NCBI GenBank assembly: GCA_028867095.1
Contig: JAGWHA010000007.1
Location: 1 to 24,505 of the forward strand
Reading direction: 5' to 3'
Length of the DNA stretch: 24,505 bases
Source of the DNA: Microcaldota archaeon
GTDB taxonomy: Archaea > Micrarchaeota > Micrarchaeia > Micrarchaeales > CABMGC01
Below the pieces are notes generated by a model. It was not told where the DNA came from. It saw only the letters and a program-made list of their open reading frames with translations, and did not search any database. Shown piece by piece: positions 15,346-21,108 of the stretch. A program made the position numbers and the translations under genes. The stretch's first letter is position 1. Every line of letters begins with the position of its first letter.

Positions 15346-15390
15346 AAGATAGGAAAGAAACAACTTTTACCTTGCAGTCAGTCCTATCTT
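15346..15390. repeat. 9-bp perfect inverted repeat upstream of uS15
   Basis: AAGATAGGA at 15346-15354 is matched exactly by TCCTATCTT at 15382-15390, with 27 nt between. In RNA from the distal promoter this would be a stable long-loop stem in the uS15 leader. It could also be a terminator-like element for valS, but no T-run follows on the minus strand. Confidence 0.5.
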
Positions 15391-15446
15391 GTAGATATGT
15401 ATTCCCCAAGAACATTTATAAGTATTATCGTTACTTCCCCTTTCTC

Positions 15447-17828
15447 CTAGGCTTTTATTGAAATCTTTATTCCTTCTTCAACTTCGAGCTGCGCCTCCCC
15501 AAACTTCACGCTCTTGATGTTCATGCCGCTCTTTATCTCCTCGACTGCGCCTCCGAGTTCGCCTTCCAGTTCTTTTGCAATTGTGACCTCCCCAATTTCC
15601 GAATTTAGCGCAAGCTTGTTGTCATGCTTCCACTTTCTGACAAACAGAAGTATCTTCACAAGCTTGTCCGCAGCTTCGAACCTGCCTTTGTCCACCGTCT
15701 CCCTTTGCTTTGGCCAGCTGTTTGTGTGGACTGAGCCCGTCTTTTCGGAGCCGAGCTTCTGTGCGTTTGCAATGAACACATTTTGGTATATCTCCTCCGT
15801 GACAAATGGGATGAAGGGCGCGAGCATCTTGATTAGGTCAAAGAGAACGAGGTTAAGCGTGTATCCTATAGATGTGTCCTTTCCATAGACCCTGTTCTTG
15901 ACAAACTCAAGGTAGTCGTTTGTGAACTCCCAAAATAGCTTCTCGACGGCGTTTCTTGCCTTGAAGTAGTCATAGTTGTCAAAGTCCTCTGTCGCCTTCC
16001 CGATCGTCTCGTTTAGCCTGTGGATTATCCAGGAGTCGAGCAGGAACTCGCTACTCTGCTTTTCGAAACTCGAGCTGTTCATCTCGACAAACCTTGTGAG
16101 GTTCCAGAGCTTGTTTATCAGCCTGCTTCCAGTCACAACCTCCTTCTCCTGGAAGGAGTTGTCGTCCCCAAGCACCGAGGAGCTTGTCCAGAACCTCAGC
16201 GAGTCCGCCCCATATTTCTTGAGGTACTCATCCGGCTTAATCACGTTCCCATCGGACTTGTGCATCGGCTTTCCCTTAGGGTCAAGCCCGTGCCCCGATA
16301 TCATTATCTCCTTCCAAGGTATTGAGTTCATGTGGAAATACGATTTGACTATCGTGTTGAAGGCCCAGAAAGAGATTATGTCGTGCGCCTGTGCCCTTAG
16401 GCTCATTGGGAATATCCTCTTGAGGTATTTGTCGTCCAGTCCCCACCTTGCGTTTATCAGCGGAGTGAGCGATGATGTCGCCCATGTGTCCATAACGTCC
16501 GACTCTGGGACAAACTCCGTCGAGCCGCACTTCTCGCACTTGCCTATCGGTGAGTCGGTGAACGGAATGACTGGAAGCTGGCTTTCCTGCGCGAACTTTG
16601 GCTCGTCGCATTTCTTGCAGTACCATACCGGGAAGTGCACGCCGAAGAATCTCTGCCTTGAGATGCTCCAGTCCCACTGGAGTCCCTTCACCCAGTTCTC
16701 GTACCTTATCTTCATGTACTCAGGGTGCCATATTACCTGGTTTCCCAGCTCGAGGAACTTTTCCTTTAGGTCAAGGTACCTTATGTACCACTGCTTCTTC
16801 ACTATAAACTCGATTGCGGTCCCGCACCTGTCGTGCACGTTCACGTTGTGCTCTATCTCCTCCTCCTTCACCACAAGCCCCTTCTCCTTTAGCTCGCCGA
16901 TTATCTTCTCCCGCGCCTCCTTTATCTTGAGTCCCTTGTAGTATTCGTGGTTCATCCTTCCGTTTTCGTCGATGATGACCTTCAGTTCAAGGTTGTAGGC
17001 CTTGTACCACTCAATGTCGGTCTGGTCCCCGAAGGTGCAGCACATGACTACGCCGGTCCCAAACTCCGGATCTACCCTCTTGTCGCCAATCACCTTGACC
17101 CTGTTTCCGAAAATCGGTATGGTTATCTCCTTCCCTATGAGTCCCTTGTGCTTTGCATCCTCTGGGTTCACAAATATGGCGACGCATGCAGGGAGCATCT
17201 CCGGCCTTGTTGTTGCGACCGTAACTCCATCAGAGAAGTTTATGTAGACTATCTTGCTCTTCAGCATCTTGTCCTTTAGTTCCATCTGCGAAACTGTCGT
17301 CCTGTCCTTTGGGCAAAAGAGCGCCGGAGCCTCCTTCCTGTAGGCCCTCTCCATCTTGTTTAGCTCTAAGAACGATCTCTGCGAGATTTTCTGCACTTCA
17401 GGGCTTATTGTCTGGTACAGAAGCGACCAGTCTATAGAGAGACCCATCCTCTTCCACAGCTGCACATACAGCTTGTTGTACTGGTCTATCTCGTTTCTGA
17501 CCAGCTCGACAAACTTGTCCCTTCCAAGCTTCTCGGCGGTCGTGTCAAACTTCTTCTCTATCAAAAGCTCCGTTGGAAGTCCATTGTTGTCAAGCCCGAA
17601 CGGGTAGAAGACGTTGAATCCTCGCATCCTCTTGTATCTTGCTATGAACTCCGCCTGGGAGTACGAGAAGATGTGCCCGAGGTGTATGTCCCCTGATACT
17701 GTGGGCGGGGGCGTGTCGATCGAGTAGACCTCCTTATCGCTCTTTTCGTCAAACTTGTAAGTGCCGCTATCCTCCCAGAACTTTGCTATCTTCTCCTCAA
17801 CCACGGTAGGTTCGTATCGGCTTTCCAT
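15447..17828 (-). CDS. valS: Valyl-tRNA synthetase
   Basis: ValRS is the class I enzyme that charges tRNA-Val and edits threonine errors. The domains run as follows: the catalytic start PPPTVSGDIHLGH with HIGH box HLGH (49-52); NNGLPTE, typical of ValRS; the CP1 editing domain around ATTRPEMLPACVAIFV (205-220) and the GTGVVMCCTFGDQTD block; a zinc-ribbon pair CKKC (404-407) and CEKC (431-434); and a KMSKS loop that reads KPMHKS (520-525). The anticodon-binding domain follows, then a short C-terminal part. At 793 residues it is a compact form. A TTG one codon earlier is possible, but ATG 17828 is preferred. The loop lacks the usual first lysine position but keeps the second, catalytic one. Confidence 0.94.
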   Translation of the reverse strand: MESRYEPTVVEEKIAKFWEDSGTYKFDEKSDKEVYSIDTPPPTVSGDIHLGHIFSYSQAEFIARYKRMRGFNVFYPFGLDNNGLPTELLIEKKFDTTAEKLGRDKFVELVRNEIDQYNKLYVQLWKRMGLSIDWSLLYQTISPEVQKISQRSFLELNKMERAYRKEAPALFCPKDRTTVSQMELKDKMLKSKIVYINFSDGVTVATTRPEMLPACVAIFVNPEDAKHKGLIGKEITIPIFGNRVKVIGDKRVDPEFGTGVVMCCTFGDQTDIEWYKAYNLELKVIIDENGRMNHEYYKGLKIKEAREKIIGELKEKGLVVKEEEIEHNVNVHDRCGTAIEFIVKKQWYIRYLDLKEKFLELGNQVIWHPEYMKIRYENWVKGLQWDWSISRQRFFGVHFPVWYCKKCDEPKFAQESQLPVIPFTDSPIGKCEKCGSTEFVPESDVMDTWATSSLTPLINARWGLDDKYLKRIFPMSLRAQAHDIISFWAFNTIVKSYFHMNSIPWKEIMISGHGLDPKGKPMHKSDGNVIKPDEYLKKYGADSLRFWTSSSVLGDDNSFQEKEVVTGSRLINKLWNLTRFVEMNSSSFEKQSSEFLLDSWIIHRLNETIGKATEDFDNYDYFKARNAVEKLFWEFTNDYLEFVKNRVYGKDTSIGYTLNLVLFDLIKMLAPFIPFVTEEIYQNVFIANAQKLGSEKTGSVHTNSWPKQRETVDKGRFEAADKLVKILLFVRKWKHDNKLALNSEIGEVTIAKELEGELGGAVEEIKSGMNIKSVKFGEAQLEVEEGIKISIKA

Positions 17829-17884
17829 CAATCAGACCTAATCTAAACAGTAATCTTTAGTTATGAACGATATAATTAATATCT

Positions 17885-17893
17885 CTTTTTAAA
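17885..17893 (-). promoter_or_regulatory. TATA box for valS
   Basis: TTTAAAAAG on the minus strand lies about 60 nt upstream of the valS ATG. An alternative AT-rich element lies at 17868-17884. The 109-nt gap serves as a divergent promoter region with the small gene at 17941. Confidence 0.45.
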
Positions 17894-17910
17894 CGAAGTA
17901 GCACAGAACG

Positions 17911-17918
17911 TATAAATA
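17911..17918 (+). promoter_or_regulatory. TATA box for the 17941 gene, paired with the 18383 promoter
   Basis: TATAAATA starts 30 nt before the ATG, predicting a leaderless or very short-leader mRNA. The context GAACGTATAAATACGCTGA is repeated almost exactly in front of the next gene at 18379-18397, with nearly the same distance to the start codon. Confidence 0.6.
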
Positions 17919-17940
17919 CGCTGAGAGGTTTAATCCCATT

Positions 17941-18246
17941 ATGAGCAGCACATCAGTAGAGAGGCATGGGGACGAGCCAACAGTAAAACCGCTTAGTCAC
18001 AGCGAGAGGTACGGCCTCTTGATGGCAAAGGCTGGATACGATCAAAATGCCGCACAAGAAAGGGCGGAGCAGAACCTTAGGGATGGAGCAAAGATATCCT
18101 CCCTCTCCTTGCTAAATGAACGTTTAAGAACTGGTGACCATAGCAAGGAGGCGGATAAAGGCAACGCCGACATGGTAAAGAGCCTAAAAGATGGACTCAG
18201 GGGCCTTTCCGGGTCAAAAAAGAAGCCGAAAAAGGTCAAGAGTTGA
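17941..18246 (+). CDS. Small hydrophilic protein of unknown function
   Basis: I do not recognise this 101-residue protein. It has no membrane segment, signal peptide or cysteine. The middle (about residues 20-75) is rich in Ala, Glu, Arg and Leu and probably helical. The end is strongly basic (SGSKKKPKKVKS), which could contact nucleic acid. Codon use, with frequent AGG and GAG, is like the neighbouring housekeeping genes. A strong TATA box 30 nt upstream and no Shine-Dalgarno suggest leaderless translation. The next gene has a nearly identical promoter, so the two may be expressed together. An antisense frame overlapping the 3' half looks less convincing. Confidence 0.65.
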   Translation: MSSTSVERHGDEPTVKPLSHSERYGLLMAKAGYDQNAAQERAEQNLRDGAKISSLSLLNERLRTGDHSKEADKGNADMVKSLKDGLRGLSGSKKKPKKVKS

Positions 18247-18285
18247 TTTTTAAGCAACAGTGGTTTGGCAGACGTCAAATCGGCT

Positions 18286-18338
18286 TTGTTTATAAAGTCA
18301 AATCTGTTTAAAAAGTCCCTAATTCTGTTTAAAAAGTC
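18286..18338 (+). repeat. Three direct copies of a 14-nt repeat (left array)
   Basis: TTGTTTATAAAGTC at 18286, CTGTTTAAAAAGTC at 18304 and CTGTTTAAAAAGTC at 18325 are spaced 18 and 21 nt apart, about two helical turns. The array sits between the two orphan genes, upstream of the promoter of the second. Related copies lie after that gene (18789-18822). Confidence 0.7.
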
Positions 18339-18382
18339 AGTCATTTTAACACCTTTTTACACAAAACGAAAAGGTAGGAACG

Positions 18383-18390
18383 AATAAATA
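18383..18390 (+). promoter_or_regulatory. TATA box for the winged-helix gene
   Basis: AATAAATA starts 29 nt before the ATG, within the GAACG(A)ATAAATACG context shared with the 17941 gene. Transcription would begin at or next to the ATG, so the mRNA is probably leaderless. Confidence 0.6.
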
Positions 18391-18411
18391 CGTTGAAAAT
18401 TTATTAATTTT

Positions 18412-18780
18412 ATGCAAAAATCCAATAGATTGAATGAGGAGAAACTATCAAAAATAGTAAGTCAACTGCACGGATCAGATTATGCTATTTTAGATAAAAT
18501 AAACACCAGTCCTGGCGTTTTAAAAAACGGACTTGTATTTGGAGGTGTTAATAAATTGATAAAAAACAAACTGGTGACAGTTAGTATAGAGCCTCACGTT
18601 GATCAGGAAACATTGTTTTTAGCGCCTACTGGAATGATGGTGCTCTCCTTCATTAACACCCATAAAAGGCTGAGGGCAAAACTAATATCCGAGGCCATGG
18701 ACTCTTATTTAGATTTCCGTGAAAATGCTGATCTAGGTGAAAATTTAAGGAAAGCTTTCAGGCGTTATGCTTCATCCTAG
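18412..18780 (+). CDS. Probable winged-helix DNA-binding protein, repeat-bracketed
   Basis: This 122-residue protein is not a family I can name. Residues 22-80 have the look of a winged helix: a first helix YAILDKINTSPGVL, a putative recognition helix GLVFGGVNKLIKNKLVTV, and a beta-wing ending in LFLAPTGMMVLSFI, which resembles the YxLTxxG strand of MarR/ArsR-like proteins. Residues 85-120 are charged and helical and may mediate dimerisation. Base composition is clearly more AT-rich than most neighbours. It has a likely leaderless promoter and is flanked on both sides by copies of one 14-nt repeat, which are plausible operators for it. It lies directly upstream of TFB. DNA binding is inferred, not shown. 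Confidence 0.6.
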   Translation: MQKSNRLNEEKLSKIVSQLHGSDYAILDKINTSPGVLKNGLVFGGVNKLIKNKLVTVSIEPHVDQETLFLAPTGMMVLSFINTHKRLRAKLISEAMDSYLDFRENADLGENLRKAFRRYASS

Positions 18781-18788
18781 TTACTAAT

Positions 18789-18822
18789 TTGTTTAAAAAG
18801 CGCCGATAGTGTTTAAGAAGTC
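18789..18822 (+). repeat. Two direct copies of the 14-nt repeat (right array)
   Basis: TTGTTTAAAAAGCG at 18789 and GTGTTTAAGAAGTC at 18809 are diverged copies of the repeat found three times upstream of the winged-helix gene, here 20 nt apart. They begin 8 nt after that gene's stop, in the leader and promoter region of TFB. Confidence 0.6.
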
Positions 18823-18825
18823 TGA

Positions 18826-18839
18826 CTTTGTAAACAAAG
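18826..18839. repeat. Inverted repeat CTTTGT-AA-ACAAAG
   Basis: Two 6-bp arms with a 2-nt spacer form a dyad just after the right repeat array and before the TFB promoter. It resembles a symmetric version of the nearby TTGTTTAAAAAG repeat, so it may be another binding site for the same protein. Confidence 0.45.
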
Positions 18840-18856
18840 CACGTCAAATCAGCCTT

Positions 18857-18873
18857 GCTGACGTAAAGTCAGC
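18857..18873. repeat. Inverted repeat GCTGAC-N5-GTCAGC next to the TFB promoter
   Basis: Two perfect 6-bp arms with a 5-nt spacer end exactly where the BRE-like CGAAAGG of the TFB promoter begins. The position directly upstream of BRE/TATA suits an activator or repressor site. Confidence 0.5.
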
Positions 18874-18887
18874 GAAAGGTTTATATA
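18873..18887 (+). promoter_or_regulatory. BRE/TATA promoter for TFB
   Basis: CGAAAGG (18873-18879) followed by TTTATATA (18880-18887) looks like a strong archaeal core promoter. It predicts transcription from near 18910 and a leader of roughly 75 nt, long for this window. A weaker CTTTAAAA at 18925-18932 could give a leader of about 30 nt. Confidence 0.6.
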
Positions 18888-18986
18888 TCTATTCCTACAT
18901 TAATTGATTACTTATTTTGATAAACTTTAAAAGGTTTACGATGCGTCTTCTAGGGCGCAAAACAACAGATCATACTGGTGGATTCA

Positions 18987-20090
18987 ATGGCAAAAAAGCA
19001 AAAAGCTAAAGCGAAGGTTCTAACGAAGAAGACGTCAGCTAGGCCCAAGGAGGCTCAGGCTGGCATGGTCGAGGCGATGAAGAACCAGAATTCAAACATG
19101 TCACTTGCGCAGCAGCAAAACGAGATGGAGGTTGCTGACGTCAAGATCATAAGGGAGGCAGGGCAGGCCCCTAAGATTTCAACGAAGGCAAATAGGTGCC
19201 CGAGCTGCGGAAGCTCGGATGTCATCTACGACAGCGAGAAGGGAGAGCTCGTCTGCAACGCATGCGGACTTGTTATCGAAGACAACGTTACAGATTCCGG
19301 GCCGGAATGGAGGGCATTCGACGCGGACCAGAGAAACTCCAGGGCAAGGACCGGGGCTCCGATAAAGTACATGAAGCCAAACAAGGGACTTGTCACAGAG
19401 ATTGACATGTACAACAGGGACATTAGGGGAGCAAGGCTGCCATCAAAGAGGCAGGCCCAGCTCTACAGGATGAGGAAGTGGCACAAGAGGGCAAGCATTG
19501 CATCCTCAAGCGAGCGAAACTACCTCATTGCGCTACCGGAGCTCAACAGAGTCGCATCCTACCTGGGTCTTCCTGACAACATAAGGGAGAGCGCGGCCCT
19601 GCTCTACAGGCAGTGCGTGAAGAACAACCTGATCAGGGGAAGGCCGATCGAGACTGTGGTCAACGCAGCGCTCTACGCAACCTGCAGAAATGCGGGAATG
19701 CCAAGGACGCTGGATGAGATCGCACAGATTTCGGGAGTTCCAAAGAAGGAGATCGGAAGGGCATACAGGGTTGTATCCCACGAGCTCAACCTCAAGATAC
19801 CACTCACGGACCCGTCAAGCTATGTCCCAAGGTACGTCGCTGCGCTAAAGCTCAGCGGCGAGGCCCAGGAGAAGGCTGTCGCTCTGCTAAAGCAGGCGAT
19901 GAAGAAGGGCCTTGTGAGCGGAAGGTCACCAACCGGAGTATCAGCGGCTGCAGTATACATCGCAGGAGCACTTGTGGGAGAGAGAAGGACCCAGAAGGAA
20001 GTGGCCGATGTCGCAGGAGTGACAGAGGTAACCATCAGAAACCGCTACCGCGAACTCAAGCAGGAGCTCAACATAGACGTCAACCTGTAA
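18987..20090 (+). CDS. tfb: Transcription initiation factor TFB (TFIIB) with long N-terminal extension
   Basis: TFB bridges TBP-bound promoter DNA and RNA polymerase. The zinc ribbon is at Cys71, Cys74, Cys90 and Cys93 (CPSC...CNAC), followed by the B-reader region GPEWRAFD. Two cyclin-like repeats follow, roughly residues 165-262 and 263-360, with LIRGRPIETVVNAALYATCR in the first and LVSGRSPTGVSAAAVYIAGA in the second. The distal repeat ends in VTEVTIRNRYREL, the BRE-binding helix-turn-helix. I chose ATG 18987, which has GGTGG 5 nt upstream, over GTG 18978. The 68 residues before the ribbon, rich in Lys, Ala, Gln and Met, are unusual, since most TFBs begin with the ribbon. A T-rich tract follows the stop. 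Confidence 0.95.
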   Translation: MAKKQKAKAKVLTKKTSARPKEAQAGMVEAMKNQNSNMSLAQQQNEMEVADVKIIREAGQAPKISTKANRCPSCGSSDVIYDSEKGELVCNACGLVIEDNVTDSGPEWRAFDADQRNSRARTGAPIKYMKPNKGLVTEIDMYNRDIRGARLPSKRQAQLYRMRKWHKRASIASSSERNYLIALPELNRVASYLGLPDNIRESAALLYRQCVKNNLIRGRPIETVVNAALYATCRNAGMPRTLDEIAQISGVPKKEIGRAYRVVSHELNLKIPLTDPSSYVPRYVAALKLSGEAQEKAVALLKQAMKKGLVSGRSPTGVSAAAVYIAGALVGERRTQKEVADVAGVTEVTIRNRYRELKQELNIDVNL

Positions 20091-20099
20091 GGCTGGCGG

Positions 20100-20120
20100 C
20101 TTTTTATTTTTATTTTATTT
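20100..20120 (+). terminator. T-rich terminator after TFB
   Basis: A stretch of T broken only by single A bases starts 10 nt after the TFB stop. This is the usual form of an archaeal intrinsic terminator. Confidence 0.6.
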
Positions 20121-20143
20121 CCACTTCACTTTAAGGTGCAAAA

Positions 20144-20566
20144 ATGGGCCACAAGTTTGTTACTGTGCTTCTTCTTTTATTTCCCACAATCGCACTAGCA
20201 TCAGCGCAGGGATCAACAATTACCGCAACAAACTACACCGCTGCGTACGCGAACCAGACAATCAACCAGACCCTTTCTTACATCAATCAGGTAAACCAGA
20301 GCGCTTATTTGATATTCTATCCGGATCTCTCCAAGGCCTATTCGTACCTTGCCCAGGCCCAGCAGGTTTACTCCTCATCGCCCAGCAGCGCGGTGAGCTA
20401 TGCGAACCAGGCCTACTCGATTGCGCAGGGGCAGTACTCGCAGATCAATTCCTACAGGTCCCTCTCAACAATCCTGCTTATCGTCATGGCGGCACTGGTA
20501 CTCTACTGGCTGCATGTCCTGATGAAGCCCGTAAGGAACAATTCGATGCCGAGCAAGAAGAAATGA
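20144..20566 (+). CDS. Small secreted protein with C-terminal membrane anchor, unknown
   Basis: I do not recognise a family. The 140-residue protein has a Sec-type signal at residues 1-22 (VTVLLLLFPTIALASAQG) and a single membrane helix near residues 109-127, followed by a basic cytoplasmic tail (SMPSKKK). The extracellular middle is rich in Tyr, Ser, Gln and Asn and reads as helical heptads (YSYLAQAQQVYSSSPSSAVSYANQAYSIAQG). It contains several N-glycosylation sequons, for example at Asn30, 37, 41 and 51. ATG has AGGTG 5 nt upstream. It lies 53 nt after TFB, beyond a terminator-like tract, and converges on the DUF192 gene with 3 nt between them. Confidence 0.75.
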   Translation: MGHKFVTVLLLLFPTIALASAQGSTITATNYTAAYANQTINQTLSYINQVNQSAYLIFYPDLSKAYSYLAQAQQVYSSSPSSAVSYANQAYSIAQGQYSQINSYRSLSTILLIVMAALVLYWLHVLMKPVRNNSMPSKKK

Positions 20567-20569
20567 GAC

Positions 20570-21031
20570 TCACCCAAGCTCCACGGCGCTTCCCACCCCA
20601 ACGTTTTCTGCAATCGCTCCGGCCTTTGTCTCTATAACGTAGTTTGCGAGCGCATTTGGCGTGTAAATTGCGCAATCCAGTTCCTCAAGGCAGCTTGTCG
20701 CATTCCTGACCACGTAAGTAATGGTCCCCGATGTCGCATTTCCGCTTATCCAGAACATGTCAAGGTCAGTGTAGGTGTCAAACATCCAGAAGGGGTATAT
20801 CCCCTGGTTTGGGAACACAAAGAGCATTGTTGTAGAGTTGACGATCGTCTTGTTCATAAGCCCGCTCTCCCAGCTTGACTGGTTTGTCGCAACATAAGTT
20901 ATTGCAAAGCTGCTGTTGCCGATTGTAAATGAGGAGTAATTCATCGGGGCAGATTGTTGCATGGAGGAGCCGTGGTAGGCAACAAAGAGCACCCCCAAAA
21001 TAAGAACGACGATCGGCAATGCTTCCTTCAT
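20570..21031 (-). CDS. Secreted or membrane-anchored DUF192 protein
   Basis: This 153-residue protein carries the DUF192 domain, a small fold of unknown function found in bacteria and archaea. An N-terminal hydrophobic segment (residues 5-18) acts as signal or anchor. The family features are WESGLMNKT (54-62), MLFVFPNQGIYPFWMFDTYTDLDMFWI (69-95) and ANYVIETKAGAIAENVGVGSAVEL at the end. Two cysteines in TSCLEELDC could form a disulfide. Several NxS/T sequons fit an extracellular location. The ATG has GGTAG just upstream, and the gene shares a divergent promoter region with thrS. Confidence 0.88.
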   Translation of the reverse strand: MKEALPIVVLILGVLFVAYHGSSMQQSAPMNYSSFTIGNSSFAITYVATNQSSWESGLMNKTIVNSTTMLFVFPNQGIYPFWMFDTYTDLDMFWISGNATSGTITYVVRNATSCLEELDCAIYTPNALANYVIETKAGAIAENVGVGSAVELG

Positions 21032-21054
21032 TCTACCACTTAGTCTCTATCCCG

Positions 21055-21071
21055 TTATATAATTATTTATA
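21055..21071. promoter_or_regulatory. Divergent promoter for DUF192 and thrS
   Basis: The plus strand reads TTATATAA at 21055-21062, suited to thrS at 21109. The minus strand reads TATAAATA over 21064-21071, suited to the DUF192 gene at 21031. The two elements are nearly adjacent, so one short AT-rich core probably serves both directions. Confidence 0.5.
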
Positions 21072-21108
21072 CCTGTAAGAGCATACAAAATACTATTCAG
21101 ATGGTCGG

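Noticed and set aside
15976..16941. Plus-strand open frame of 321 codons inside valS
   Set aside because: It is antisense to conserved ValRS motifs and has no domain of its own.
18042..18344. Minus-strand open frame encoding DFLNR-like repeats
   Set aside because: The repeats at 18 and 21 nt spacing stay in frame and give FLNRIRDFLNRFDF, but the rest is antisense to the 17941 gene, no ribosome site or promoter suits it, and the copies downstream at 20 nt spacing do not continue a frame.
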